A stretch of DNA of 64,000 nucleotides from Blastococcus sp. TF02-8 (GTDB lineage Bacteria; Actinomycetota; Actinomycetes; Mycobacteriales; Geodermatophilaceae): contig NZ_QOHK01000003.1 of assembly GCF_003319175.1 (NCBI RefSeq), positions 62,001 to 126,000 on the forward strand. Direction: 5' to 3'. Each line of letters starts with the position of its first letter. Within the stretch, counting starts at the first letter, position 1. This document shows positions 37,801-46,215 of the stretch, in pieces. A program made the translations under genes and the position numbers. The notes under the pieces were generated by a model. The model did no database searches, was not told the origin of the DNA, and saw only the letters and a list, made by a program, of their open reading frames with translations.

Positions 37801-38061
37801 GGCTTCGCCGAGCACGGCACCGTTCCGGGCGGGGCGGCGCTGCTCCAGGTCGGCACGGGTACCAAGGCGAAGGAGCAGCACCAGGAGCCCCTCCCCGCGG
37901 ACGTTCCGCTGGCCGAGACCTGGGCGGGGCAGCTGGTGGCCGAGGTCGGCGAGGGCATGGGAGCCGGGAACTTCGAGGTGCGCACCGGGACGCACTGCTC
38001 GCGCTGCCCGGCGCGGCGCAGCTGCCCGCTGCAGGAGCCCGGCCGGCAGGTGACCGGATGA
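34879..38061 (+). CDS. adnA: AdnA subunit of AdnAB helicase-nuclease
   Basis: 1060 aa. UvrD-type SF1A motor in the N-terminal ~700 residues (Walker A AGPGTGKT with Lys52, VDEYQDTDPAQ, GDPDQSIYAFRG) and a RecB-type nuclease domain from about 815. The nuclease has VIDLKTG and Fe-S cysteines (FQRCPLRW and CSRCPARRSCPL). With AdnB it resects double-strand breaks for recombination, replacing RecBCD in this lineage. GTG start 34879. The ATG of adnB overlaps the stop as ATGA. It corresponds to Rv3202c. Confidence 0.96.
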   Translation: MAQRGGEGGPVYRLLPGDPPRTSAPVLDPTQQAVVDHPGGPLLVLAGPGTGKTTTIVEAVATRIDAGIDPEQILVLTFSRKAAAELRSRITSRVARTIREPLARTFHSYAYGVLRRAAVLRGDPPPRLLTSAEQDAVVAELLRGDAEGLGTVRWPEDLAPALGTEGFRAELRELLLRATERGVDAAQLARWGRETGNEHWVHAAAFQQQYENVSDFWVASRGDASGYDPAELVRQAILELSEDPELLRQERERARWLFVDEYQDTDPAQVELLELLAGGGGNLVAVGDPDQSIYAFRGAEPRGIVEFTERFRHTDGRRAGRLSLGVCRRSGEELLRITRQVAEGLPGPWEHRRLTAGESTPSGEAEVHVFGSAAVEAAYVADVLRRAHLLDGVPWSEMAVVVRSASVLGPFRRALASAGVPVTVSTDDLPLAAQPAVAPFLRALSALLPGPDGERVGLDEPGAEALLASALGGATVLDLRRLRRAVRIALAKQGADAAERGAPLADALTDHALLEALPEHVARPAARVAAVLDAGRLALAQDGTAEDVLWAMWQRSGLANRWAKASAAGGPTGAVADRDLDAVVALFDAAAGFVDRLPSADVRAFVDHLSAQELPGDTGAARAVSGETVRLLTAHASKGLEWELVCVSGVQEGLWPDLRERISLLGAEVLVERAAGIDGARVDRRTLALAEERRLFYVAATRARRRLVVTAVEGALDGADAGATASRFLDLVEPPPADGRPLTELPRALTLPALVAELRRAVTDPQTPATRRSAAAALLRRLADEGVPGAAPARWWGLAPLSDDAPLVPEEEPVRVRPSAIETFQRCPLRWVLGAVGAEASPDATRTVGTAVHDVAQQVAEGLPAADARAVLDAELDQLDLGPGWADQRQRVQAQEMLDRFLRWHAANDRELLAAEGEVDVVVGRARIRGQVDRLERDAEGRLVVIDLKTGRTPAKNTDEHGQLAAYQVAVAAGGFAEHGTVPGGAALLQVGTGTKAKEQHQEPLPADVPLAETWAGQLVAEVGEGMGAGNFEVRTGTHCSRCPARRSCPLQEPGRQVTG

Positions 38062-41000
38062 GCCGCCACGACGACGGACAGCTCTCCTTCGAGGAGCTGT
38101 TCGCCGAGGCGGACGTGGTGGAGTCCGCGCCGCGCCGGCTGCTGAGCCCGGCCGAGGTCGCGCAGCGGTGCGGGCTCTCCTACGCGCCGTCGGACGAGCA
38201 GGCCGGGGTGGTCTCCGCCCCCGCCGACCGGCCGCTGGTCGTCGTCGCCGGTGCCGGCTCGGGCAAGACCGAGACCATGGCCGCGCGGGTCTCCTCCCTG
38301 GTCGCCAACCGGATCGTCGAGCCCGAGGCCATCCTGGGTCTCACCTTCACCCGCAAGGCCGCCAGCGAGCTGAACGAGCGCATCCGGCTGCGGTTGGGGG
38401 CCCTGGCGCGGCATCCCGACACCGAGGAGGACCTCCGCGAGCGGCTGGCGATCGCCCAGCCCACCGTGTCGACCTACCACGGGTACGCCGCGTCGCTGGT
38501 CTCCGAGCACGGCCTGCGGATCGGCGTCGAACCCGGGGCAGGGGTCCTCGGCCCGGCCATGTGCTGGGGGCAGGCCGCCACCGTGGTCGCGGCCTGGACC
38601 GGTGACATGAGCGACGTGCCGCTGACCCTGCTGACCACGGTCGAGGACGTCCTGGCCCTGGCCACGGAGCTGGGCGAGCACGACGTCACGCCGGCGGCGC
38701 TGCGGACCTGGACGGCCAGGCTCGAGGCGCAGATCACCGGGTACGCCGACGCGCCGAAGAAGAGGGGGCCGTACGCCGCGGTCACCGAGATGCTGAACCG
38801 GCAGAAGGCGCGGGTCGCGCTGCTGCCACTGGTCGAGGCGTTCGAGGCCCGCAAGCGGGCGCTCGGCTCGATCGACTACGCCGACCAGGTGGCCTACGCC
38901 GCGCGGATCGCCGTCTCCTCACCGGAGGTCGGTCGCCGCGAGCGGGCCCGGTGGAAGGTGGTGCTGCTCGACGAGTACCAGGACACGAGCGTCGGCCAGC
39001 TGCGCATGCTCGAGGCGCTGTTCGGCGGCGCCAGCGGGCATCCCGTCCTCGCCGTCGGCGACCCGCGGCAGTCCATCTACGGGTGGCGCGGCGCCTCGGC
39101 AGGCACCATCGAGCGGTTCGCCCGCACGTTCCCGGGTCGCCCCGGGCGAACGTCCGAGCGGCTGACCCTGGCCACCAGCTGGCGCAACGACGAGGCGGTG
39201 CTGGCAGTGGCCAACGCCGTCTCGGCGATGCTGCCCGAACCTGCTCAGCCCCTGCCCGACCTCGCGCCCGCGCCCACCGCCGGCCGCGGTTCGGTCACCG
39301 TCGGGCTCTACGAGACCGTGGCCGAGGAGACCGCGGCACTGGCGGATCGGATGGCCGCCTGCTGGAACGGCACCGACGCGCTCGTGCCGCGGAAGGCCGA
39401 CGGTCGGCCGCCGTCGATGGCGGTGTTGGTGCGCACCCGAAAGCAGCTCCCGGGCATCGCCGCGGCGCTGCGCGAGCGGGGGCTGCCGGTCGAGGTCGTC
39501 GGTCTGGGTGGGCTGCTGGAGGTCCCCGAGGTCTCCGACGTCGTTGCGACGCTCACCGTGCTGGTCGACCCGACGGCCGGCGACGCGATGGGGCGGCTGC
39601 TCACCGGGGCCCGGTGGCGGATCGGGCCGCGCGACCTCGCCGCCCTCGAGGCCCGTGCCCGGGCGCTGGTGCACTCCCGGCGCCCACCCCGGCAGTCCGA
39701 CGGGGAGAGCGCGGCCGTCGTGGAGGCGCCGCAGGAGCGGGGCAGCATCGTCGAGGCGCTCGACGACCTGGGCGACGCCGAGCAGTACTCGGCGACCGGG
39801 TTCCGGAGGCTCCGCCGGTTCGGCGCGGAGCTGGCGCACCTGCGCAACCGGATCGGTGAGTCCCTGCCCGACCTGGTCGACGAGGTGGCCCGCACCCTGG
39901 GTCTCGAGACGGAGCTGGCGAGCGTGCCGGGGGTGAGCCCGGCCGGCGCGCGTGCCCACCTGGACGCGCTGCACCAGGTGGCCGCCGAGTTCACCGAGCT
40001 CGCCGAGCTGCCCTCGCTGCCGGCCTTCCTGGGGTACCTGCGCGACGCCGAAGAGCGCGAGCGCGGCCTGGAACCGGGTGAGGTCGCGGTGAACCCGGAG
40101 GCGGTGCAGCTGCTCACCGGGCACTCGGCCAAGGGCCTGGAGTGGGACGTCGTCGCCGTGCCGGGGATGACCGACGGCCAGTTCCCCGCCCGCACCAACG
40201 CCAGCGACTCCTGGATCAAGGACCCGGGCGCCGTCCCCGCCGAGCTCCGGCTCACCGACCGCGCCGAGCTGCCGGCACTGGAGCTCCCGGTGCCGGGGTC
40301 CGGTGACCAGGCGGCGGTCCGCGACGCCCTGGAGCAGTACGTCCAGGACTGGAAGGACTTCGGCCGCGACGAGGAGATCCGGCTCGGCTACGTGGCGGTC
40401 ACCCGGGCCAGGAAGCTGCTGCTCTGCTCGGGCAGCTGGTGGCGGGACGGCGTGAAGCCGTGCGGCCCCTCGTCGTTGCTGGAGACCGTCAAGGAGGCCT
40501 GCGAGGCCGGCGCCGGCGCCCTCCTGCACTGGGCGCCCGCCCCCGAGGACGGCGCCACGAACCCGGCCCTGGAGGAGTGGCCGGTCGGGGTGTGGCCGGT
40601 CGATCCGCTCTCCGAGCCGCGGCGCCGGGCGCTGACCGCTGCCGCGCAGCTGGTCGAGGGTGCCGCGCCCCACCCGCTGGACCCGGAGCGGAGCCTCGGG
40701 GATGGCGACGAACTGGTCGACCAGTGGGTCCGCGACGCCGACCTGCTGCTGCGCGAACGGGCGCGGCACGCCAGCCCGACGGTCGACGTGCCGCTGCCCT
40801 CGCACCTGTCGGTCTCCGCGCTGGTCACCCTGCGCCGGGACCCGGCCGAGCTGGCCCGTCGGCTGCGGCGGCCCATGCCAGCTGCTCCCGCGCCGCAGGC
40901 CCGTCGGGGGACCGCGTTCCACGCGTGGCTGGAGGAGCGCTTCGGTGCCGCGCGGCTGGTCGACCTCGACGAGCTGCCCGGGTCGGGCGACGAACTGGCG

Positions 41001-41387
41001 ACCCCCGACGGCGCGCTGGAGGAGCTTCGCGAGGCGTTCCTGGCCAGCGAGTGGGCCGACCGGCAGCCGCTGGAGGTCGAGGTGCCCTTCGAGACCCCGC
41101 TGGGTCCGCTGACCCTGCGCGGGCGCATCGACGCGGTGTTCCGGCGCGAGGACGGTGGCTACGAGGTCATCGACTGGAAGACCGGGCCGCCGCCGACCGC
41201 GGGGGAGATGGCCGCCGCGGGCGTGCAGCTGGCCGCCTACCGGCTCGGCTGGGCGCGGCTGACCGGGGTCCCGGTCGAGCAGGTCAGCGCCGGGTTCCAC
41301 CACGTGTCCGCCAAGGAGACGATCCGTCCGGTCGACCTGCTCGACGAGGCGGGTCTCCTCGCCCTCGTCGTCGGCTCGGAGCAGTAG
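38058..41387 (+). CDS. adnB: AdnB subunit of AdnAB helicase-nuclease
   Basis: 1109 aa. The lead motor subunit: AGAGSGKT (Lys70), LDEYQDTSVGQ, GDPRQSIYGWRG and LLTGHSAKGLEW of SF1A helicases, then a nuclease domain (about 905-1109) with GRIDAVF and VIDWKTG. It lacks the Fe-S cysteines seen in AdnA, as expected for AdnB. The ATG overlaps the adnA stop, so the two are translationally coupled in a 1:1 complex. Its last 104 nt are overlapped, antisense, by the GNAT gene tail. Confidence 0.96.
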   Translation: MSRHDDGQLSFEELFAEADVVESAPRRLLSPAEVAQRCGLSYAPSDEQAGVVSAPADRPLVVVAGAGSGKTETMAARVSSLVANRIVEPEAILGLTFTRKAASELNERIRLRLGALARHPDTEEDLRERLAIAQPTVSTYHGYAASLVSEHGLRIGVEPGAGVLGPAMCWGQAATVVAAWTGDMSDVPLTLLTTVEDVLALATELGEHDVTPAALRTWTARLEAQITGYADAPKKRGPYAAVTEMLNRQKARVALLPLVEAFEARKRALGSIDYADQVAYAARIAVSSPEVGRRERARWKVVLLDEYQDTSVGQLRMLEALFGGASGHPVLAVGDPRQSIYGWRGASAGTIERFARTFPGRPGRTSERLTLATSWRNDEAVLAVANAVSAMLPEPAQPLPDLAPAPTAGRGSVTVGLYETVAEETAALADRMAACWNGTDALVPRKADGRPPSMAVLVRTRKQLPGIAAALRERGLPVEVVGLGGLLEVPEVSDVVATLTVLVDPTAGDAMGRLLTGARWRIGPRDLAALEARARALVHSRRPPRQSDGESAAVVEAPQERGSIVEALDDLGDAEQYSATGFRRLRRFGAELAHLRNRIGESLPDLVDEVARTLGLETELASVPGVSPAGARAHLDALHQVAAEFTELAELPSLPAFLGYLRDAEERERGLEPGEVAVNPEAVQLLTGHSAKGLEWDVVAVPGMTDGQFPARTNASDSWIKDPGAVPAELRLTDRAELPALELPVPGSGDQAAVRDALEQYVQDWKDFGRDEEIRLGYVAVTRARKLLLCSGSWWRDGVKPCGPSSLLETVKEACEAGAGALLHWAPAPEDGATNPALEEWPVGVWPVDPLSEPRRRALTAAAQLVEGAAPHPLDPERSLGDGDELVDQWVRDADLLLRERARHASPTVDVPLPSHLSVSALVTLRRDPAELARRLRRPMPAAPAPQARRGTAFHAWLEERFGAARLVDLDELPGSGDELATPDGALEELREAFLASEWADRQPLEVEVPFETPLGPLTLRGRIDAVFRREDGGYEVIDWKTGPPPTAGEMAAAGVQLAAYRLGWARLTGVPVEQVSAGFHHVSAKETIRPVDLLDEAGLLALVVGSEQ

Positions 41388-41937
41388 CCGGCGGTCGACC
41401 TGGAAACACGGCGACCGGTCGACGTGTCGACACGTCGACCGGTGAACCGAAGGCCAGTCCGAACTGGTGCACCGGGGCGCCGTCGGGGGACCGGTGCACC
41501 GACTCCCGCGTCATGCCGAGCTTCCGCGCCACCGCGACCGAGGCAGCGTTCTCGGCGTGGATCATCGAGACGAGCCGGAGGACGGCGCGGCTCCGGGCCA
41601 GGTCCACCGCGGAGCGGACGGCCGCCGTCGCCACACCTCGACCCCAGAACCGGCGACCCAACCGCCAACCGGCCTCGAGCGACCCGGTGGGACCCCAGGG
41701 GTGGCTCCACGGATGGATGCCGGCGAACCCGGCCACCTCGCCGTCGACCACGACGCTGAACAGGCACAGCCCGGTGTGCTCGGCCAGTTCCTGCTGCCGC
41801 TCGACCAGGCCGTCGTAGTACGCACGCTCCCGCACCTCGCCGGACCCGATGAAGCGCATGACCTCGGCGTCGTCGAACAGCGCGGACCACCGGGCGGCGT
41901 CGTCGTCCGTGGGTACCCGGAGAACGGGTCCGGTCAC
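41284..41937 (-). CDS. GNAT family N-acetyltransferase
   Basis: 217 aa. GNAT fold of the RimJ/RimL type: an early PTDDDAARWSALFDDAEVM, then SLEAGWRLGRRFWGRGVAT (acetyl-CoA pyrophosphate loop) and SVAVARKLGMTRE. Substrate unknown. GTG at 41937 overlaps the upstream hydrolase stop (GTGA). The conserved domain ends by about residue 165. The last ~50 residues are Arg/Pro-rich, cross a 30-bp palindrome and run antisense into adnB, so the functional end may be earlier. Confidence 0.82.
   Translation of the reverse strand: MTGPVLRVPTDDDAARWSALFDDAEVMRFIGSGEVRERAYYDGLVERQQELAEHTGLCLFSVVVDGEVAGFAGIHPWSHPWGPTGSLEAGWRLGRRFWGRGVATAAVRSAVDLARSRAVLRLVSMIHAENAASVAVARKLGMTRESVHRSPDGAPVHQFGLAFGSPVDVSTRRPVAVFPGRPPATAPSRRRGRGDPPRRAGRPDGSSPWRTRGGTRR
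41414..41443. repeat. 30-bp perfect palindrome at the adnB/GNAT junction
   Basis: The two 15-nt halves (41414-41428 and 41429-41443) are exact reverse complements with no spacer. The core is built from GTCGAC and ACGTGTCGAC-type blocks. It lies 27 nt after the adnB stop and inside the 3' part of the GNAT reading frame. Likely a two-way terminator or a protein-binding site. Confidence 0.7.
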
Positions 41938-42785
41938 GACGAGGCGACGCGGTCCAGGATCGCCGCGGCCAGCTGCTCCGGTGCCTGCTCCGGGATCCAG
42001 TGCGTCACCCCGGGCAGCTCGACGAACCGGTAGTCGCCGGTCACGAACTCCGCGCAGGCCTCCGCGGCGGTGCGCCCGATCGCGACGTCGCCGTCGCTCC
42101 ACACGTACGTGGTCGGCACGTCGACCTTGTCCACGCGGATGTCGGAGCTCATCGCCCGGTACCAGTTCAGCGCGGCGGTCAGCGCACCCGGCGCCGACAG
42201 CACCGCCACGTACTCGTCGGCCGCCTCGGGGGAGACGCCCGTGTCGCCCTCGGTGCCCAGCAGCATCCGGCGCAGCCGCCGGGCGTCGTCGGCCAGCAGC
42301 ACCTCCTCGGCCTTGCCCGGCTGCCAGAACAACCGGATGTAGGCCGAGCGCTCCTTCTGCTCGGGGTCGACGCGGAAGGCCGCGGTGTAGGCGGCGGGAT
42401 GCGGGACCGAGACGGCCGTCAGGGAGCGCACCCGGTCGCTGTGCCAGGCGGCCAGCGTCCAGGCGACGTTCGAGCCCCAGTCGTGACCGACGACGTCGGC
42501 GACCGGGATCTCCAGCGCCGTCATCAGGTCCGCGCTCACCTGCGCGAGGTTCTGCATCGCGTAGGACTCGACGTCCAGCGGCCGCGCGCCGGGGGAGTAC
42601 CCGAGCTGATCGGGCGCGTACGTGCGCAGCCCCGCCTGGGTCAGCAGCGGGGTGACCGCCGCCCACGACGCCGACGTCTCCGGGAACCCGTGCAGCAGGA
42701 GCACCGGCCGCCCGTCCTCGGGACCGTCGACGCGCACGTCGAAGGTCAGGTCGCCGACGTCGACGCGCAGCAGCTCTCCGGGCAT
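41934..42785 (-). CDS. Epoxide-hydrolase-like alpha/beta hydrolase
   Basis: 283 aa. Oxyanion HGFPETS, nucleophile elbow GHDWGSN with Asp in place of Ser (typical of epoxide hydrolases and haloalkane dehalogenases), and catalytic His in LPGVTHWIPEQAP. The cap region is Arg/Tyr-rich, with a lid Tyr (YIRLFW). It probably hydrolyses an epoxide; the natural substrate is unknown. It is coupled to the GNAT gene downstream by a GTGA overlap. Confidence 0.9.
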   Translation of the reverse strand: MPGELLRVDVGDLTFDVRVDGPEDGRPVLLLHGFPETSASWAAVTPLLTQAGLRTYAPDQLGYSPGARPLDVESYAMQNLAQVSADLMTALEIPVADVVGHDWGSNVAWTLAAWHSDRVRSLTAVSVPHPAAYTAAFRVDPEQKERSAYIRLFWQPGKAEEVLLADDARRLRRMLLGTEGDTGVSPEAADEYVAVLSAPGALTAALNWYRAMSSDIRVDKVDVPTTYVWSDGDVAIGRTAAEACAEFVTGDYRFVELPGVTHWIPEQAPEQLAAAILDRVASS

Positions 42786-42841
42786 GAGCCGAACGCTATC
42801 CGGGCGGAGCCGGCCGTGCTGGCGGCACTACCGTCGTCGGC

Positions 42842-44248
42842 GTGAGCAGCGAGCGCGAGTACGTCACCGCCCACCAGGACGACCTGTACGCCGACCTGGA
42901 GGCGTGGGTGCGGATCCCCTCGATCTCCGCCGACCCCGGGCACGCCGACGACGTCGCCGCCAGTGCCGCGTGGCTGGCCGAGGCGCTGCGCCGCACCGGC
43001 TTCCCGACCGTGGAGATCTGGCCGACCGCGGGCGCGCCCGCCGTCTACGCCGAGTGGCCCAGCGCCGAGCCGGATGCGCCCGTCGCCCTGGTCTACGGCC
43101 ACCACGACGTGCAGCCGGTCGACCCGCCGGAACTGTGGGAGCACCCGCCCTTCGAGCCCACCCGCGTGGAGGGGCCGCACGGGACCGAGCTGCACGGCCG
43201 TGGCGCCAGCGACGACAAGGGCGTGCTGATCGTCCACCTGCTGGGGCTCCGCGCGCACCTGGCCGCGACGGGTCGGGACACTCCTGCGGTCACCGTGAAG
43301 ATACTGGTCGAAGGCGAGGAGGAGTCCGGCTCCCCGCACTTCGAGGCGCTGCTGGCGGAGAAGGCCGACCGGCTCTCCTGCGACGTCGTCGTCGTCAGCG
43401 ACACCGGCATGGCCGCACCGGACGTGCCCAGCGCCGTGACGGCGATGCGCGGGCTGGCCGACGCCGAGATCACGCTGCGCGGACCCGCCGTCGACCTGCA
43501 CTCCGGCTCCTTCGGTGGTGCCGTGCCCAACCCGCTGCACGCGATGGCCGAGCTGATCGCGAGGCTGCACGACGACCAGGGACGGGTCACCCTTCCCGGC
43601 TTCTACGACCGGGTGCGGCCGCTGTCCGACCGCGAGCGCGAGCTCATGGGCCGGGTCCCGTTCGACGAGCAGAAGTGGCTCACCGGACCGGCCGCCTCCC
43701 GCGCCACCTACGGAGAGGCCGGCTTCAGCACGCTGGAGCGCACCGGCGCCCGCCCGACCGCCGAGGTCAACGGCATGTGGGGCGGGTACACCGGCCCCGG
43801 GCACAAGACGATCATCCCGGCCGAGGCGCACGCCAAGGTGACCTTCCGGCTGGTCTCGGACCAGCGGCCGGAGGACATCGGGCCGATGCTGCAGACCTGG
43901 GTCCGGGCGAACGTCCCTGCCGGCATCGAGGCGGAGGTGCACACTCCGCCCGGCGGGGTGGCGCCCTGCGCCAGCGACCTGGACTCCCCCCACATGGACG
44001 CGCTGCTCAGCGCCATCGGGCAGGCCTTCGACACCGCGCCGGAGGACGTGCTGCTCACCCGCGAGGGCGGCAGCGGGCCCGAGGCCGCCATCACCGGAGC
44101 GCTGGGGGCTCCGCTGCTGTTCCTCGGCGTCGGCCTGCCGACCGACCGCATCCACTCGCCCAACGAGCGGGTGCTGCTGCCGATGCTCTCCCGCGGCGCG
44201 GAGGCGGCGGCCCACCTCTGGCGAGAGCTGGCTGGCCGCCGGCGCTAG
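42842..44248 (+). CDS. M20-family metallopeptidase (dipeptidase)
   Basis: 468 aa. M20 zinc exopeptidase: YGHHDVQPVD (His ligand and catalytic Asp), RGASDDKG (bridging Asp), VEGEEESGSP (catalytic Glu and Glu ligand), VSDTG and late DRIHSPNE (His ligand). The dimerisation domain (about 190-330) is present. It most likely cleaves dipeptides. GTG start. The TAG stop shares bases with the convergent PrmC-like gene's stop, leaving no gap and a 4-nt overlap. Confidence 0.93.
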   Translation: MSSEREYVTAHQDDLYADLEAWVRIPSISADPGHADDVAASAAWLAEALRRTGFPTVEIWPTAGAPAVYAEWPSAEPDAPVALVYGHHDVQPVDPPELWEHPPFEPTRVEGPHGTELHGRGASDDKGVLIVHLLGLRAHLAATGRDTPAVTVKILVEGEEESGSPHFEALLAEKADRLSCDVVVVSDTGMAAPDVPSAVTAMRGLADAEITLRGPAVDLHSGSFGGAVPNPLHAMAELIARLHDDQGRVTLPGFYDRVRPLSDRERELMGRVPFDEQKWLTGPAASRATYGEAGFSTLERTGARPTAEVNGMWGGYTGPGHKTIIPAEAHAKVTFRLVSDQRPEDIGPMLQTWVRANVPAGIEAEVHTPPGGVAPCASDLDSPHMDALLSAIGQAFDTAPEDVLLTREGGSGPEAAITGALGAPLLFLGVGLPTDRIHSPNERVLLPMLSRGAEAAAHLWRELAGRRR

Positions 44249-45123
44249 GACAGGGTGCCGACGACGACGGTCGCGCCGCGCTCGTCGTCGGTCACCAGGC
44301 GGGCGTCCATGCCGGTCGCGGTGACCAGGTCGAGCGCGTCCGGTGCCTGGCCCTCGCCGCACTCGAACAGCAGCGAGCCGCCGGGCGCCAGCCACTCGAC
44401 CGCGCCGGTCGCCACCCGCCGCGCCAGAGCCAGGCCGTCGGGCCCGCCGTCCAACGCGACCCGTGGTTCGTGGTCGCGCGCCTCCGGCGGCATCAGGGCG
44501 AGGGCGTCGGTCGGCACGTAGGGCACGTTGGCGGTCAGGACGTCGATGCGCCCGGCGAGCTCCGGGGGGAGGGCGGTGAAGAGGTCGCCCTCGTGCACCG
44601 GCACGCCGGGCAGGTTGCGCCGAGCGCAGGCGACGGCGGCCGGGTCGACGTCGGCGGCGTGCAGCTCGATGCCCGGCACGGCGGCTGCGATCGCGGCGCC
44701 CACCGCGCCCGACCCGCAGCACAGGTCGACGACGACGGCGCCGGGCGGGGTCAGCCGCACGGCCTCCTCGACCAGGGCCTCGGTGCGCCGGCGCGGCACG
44801 AACACGCCCGGCGCGACGAGGATCCGGAGCCCGCGGAACTCCGCCCAGCCCAGCAGCACCTCCAGTGGCGCGCCGGCGATCCGTCGCTCGACGAGCGCCT
44901 CGAGCGCCTCGGGGCCGGCGGCCTCGGCTGCCAGCAGCCTGGCCTCGTCCTCGGCGAAGACGCAGCCGGCGGCGCGCAACCGGCGGACCACCTGGCCCGG
45001 GAGCACCTGACCCGGGAGCACCTGGCCCGGGAGCACCTGGCCCGGGAGCACCTGGCCCGGGAGCACCTGACCCGGGAGGACCTGACCCGGGAGCACTTGG
45101 TCCTCGTCCGGAGTGGGATGCAC
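44245..45123 (-). CDS. Putative protein-(glutamine-N5) methyltransferase, PrmC-like (TIGR03704-type)
   Basis: 292 aa. SAM-binding VVVDLCCGSGAVGAAIA (motif I) and a substrate motif TANVPYVPT, where NVPY replaces the NPPY of PrmC. That variant is characteristic of a related actinobacterial family of unknown target. The first ~45 residues are abnormal: residues about 9-43 are seven QVLPG pentapeptides from a 15-bp DNA tandem repeat, followed at once by VRRLRAAGCVFAEDEARLLA. GTG at 45123 with GGAGG 4 nt upstream makes the repeat part of the protein unless a downstream start is used. Confidence 0.9.
   Translation of the reverse strand: MHPTPDEDQVLPGQVLPGQVLPGQVLPGQVLPGQVLPGQVLPGQVVRRLRAAGCVFAEDEARLLAAEAAGPEALEALVERRIAGAPLEVLLGWAEFRGLRILVAPGVFVPRRRTEALVEEAVRLTPPGAVVVDLCCGSGAVGAAIAAAVPGIELHAADVDPAAVACARRNLPGVPVHEGDLFTALPPELAGRIDVLTANVPYVPTDALALMPPEARDHEPRVALDGGPDGLALARRVATGAVEWLAPGGSLLFECGEGQAPDALDLVTATGMDARLVTDDERGATVVVGTLS
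44990..45094. repeat. 15-bp tandem repeat, seven units, in-frame in PrmC-like gene
   Basis: Unit ACCTGGCCCGGGAGC (+ strand), seven copies at 44990-45094. Variation is limited to G/A at one position (CCTGG or CCTGA) and a final C/G in unit 6; a degenerate eighth copy follows. On the minus strand it encodes QVLPG. The 15-nt period keeps the frame if units are gained or lost, so it is a candidate length-variable site. Confidence 0.9.
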
Positions 45124-45166
45124 GCGACCTCCGGGAGGAGTGGGAACGACGACCTACCCTGACGGG

Positions 45167-46072
45167 GTGACCGGAGCCGGGCAGACCCCTCCACCGGGCT
45201 GGTACCCCGACCCCGGCGGGGCCGAGGGCATGGTGCGCTGGTGGGACGGGGCCGGCTGGTCCGACGTCATGATGCCCTCCGGTCCGGGCGTCGCCGTGCG
45301 GAGCCTGCCCGGCACTCCCGCTCCTCGCCCGGAGCGTCCCGAGGCACCGGACGTCGCGGGGCCGGCCCCCGCGGCCCGGACCGCGGGGTCCCGCCGGCTG
45401 TGGATCGCCGCCGTGGCGGTCGTCGTCGTGGTCGCCTCCGTGCTCGGCACGGTGCTCGCCCTGCGGTCCGGCGGGGACTCCCAGGACCGTTCCGCCCGGC
45501 CGTCGTCGTCCGGGATCGAGCCGGCGCCGGCGCCGGCGGCACCCACCTTCCCACCGGGCACCGTGCGGATCATCGACACGGCGGCCGGGATCTCCTACCC
45601 GTACCTGGGGGAGGGGTGGTCGGAGTTCGACCTGGGCGTGCAGCTGGAGACGACCGAGACGGCCGGGCAGTACTTCACCACCCAGGAGGACACCCCCGAC
45701 GGCGGCATCTTCATCTCGCAGTGCACCTCGGGACCGGTGGCCGAGGGGTACGGATGGCGGGGGCCGGCCACTCTGCAGTCCACGGTCACCGCGGTGGCCG
45801 ACAGCGTGCGCGGCAACTACTACCCCGGCCCGAACGAGCGCACGGTGCTGCGCGACGAGGCCCGCACGGTGGACGGCCGGCAGGCGCACCTGTACGAGTT
45901 CCAGCTCGCCTGGGACATCCCGGGCTACGACGCCACGGGCGAGCGCGCGGCGTTGCTGCTGATCGACGTCGGTCGCAGGGCACCCGCGCTGCTCTACGTC
46001 TCGATCCCCAACACCCACGCGGAGCTGTACGGCGTCATCGACCGGGTGCTCGACGACGTCGACGTGCTCTGA
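45167..46072 (+). CDS. DUF2510 membrane-anchored lipid/wall-associated protein
   Basis: 301 aa. N-terminal DUF2510 (PPGWYPDPGGAEGMVRWWDG) faces the cytoplasm. A Pro-rich linker is followed by one TM (about 80-102), then a Ser/Pro-rich stretch and a ~180-aa extracytoplasmic domain with Tyr/Trp-rich strands (GEGWSEFDLGVQLE). Function unknown. GTG start at 45167, only 43 nt from the divergent PrmC-like start, so the promoters must overlap. An 8-bp hairpin follows the stop. Confidence 0.85.
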   Translation: MTGAGQTPPPGWYPDPGGAEGMVRWWDGAGWSDVMMPSGPGVAVRSLPGTPAPRPERPEAPDVAGPAPAARTAGSRRLWIAAVAVVVVVASVLGTVLALRSGGDSQDRSARPSSSGIEPAPAPAAPTFPPGTVRIIDTAAGISYPYLGEGWSEFDLGVQLETTETAGQYFTTQEDTPDGGIFISQCTSGPVAEGYGWRGPATLQSTVTAVADSVRGNYYPGPNERTVLRDEARTVDGRQAHLYEFQLAWDIPGYDATGERAALLLIDVGRRAPALLYVSIPNTHAELYGVIDRVLDDVDVL

Positions 46073-46076
46073 CACC

Positions 46077-46095
46077 TGTCGTCCTCCGGACGACA
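46077..46095 (+). terminator. 8-bp hairpin after the DUF2510 gene
   Basis: TGTCGTCC (46077-46084) pairs with GGACGACA (46088-46095), 3-nt loop, 4 nt after the stop codon. No T-tract. Confidence 0.5.
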
Positions 46096-46215
46096 CCGCG
46101 GCCACGTGCCGTCCCCCTGCTGCGCCGAGCCGCTGCCCGTGTCCCGCGACCGGGCCACCCTCGGACGGGGTGACCGCACGGCGCCGCGTCGTCCTCCGCG
46201 GCTACTGTCGGTCGC

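Noticed and set aside
34663-37995. 1110-codon minus-strand open frame opposite adnA
   Set aside because: Shadow of adnA; no motif, and the plus strand has full helicase and nuclease motifs.
36801-38057. Upstream in-frame extension of adnB inside adnA
   Set aside because: Arg/Pro/Ala-rich out-of-frame translation of adnA; the ATGA overlap at 38058 is the true start.
44990-45094. Tandem repeat as a CRISPR array
   Set aside because: Units are 15 bp with no spacers, inside a coding frame, and no cas genes are nearby.
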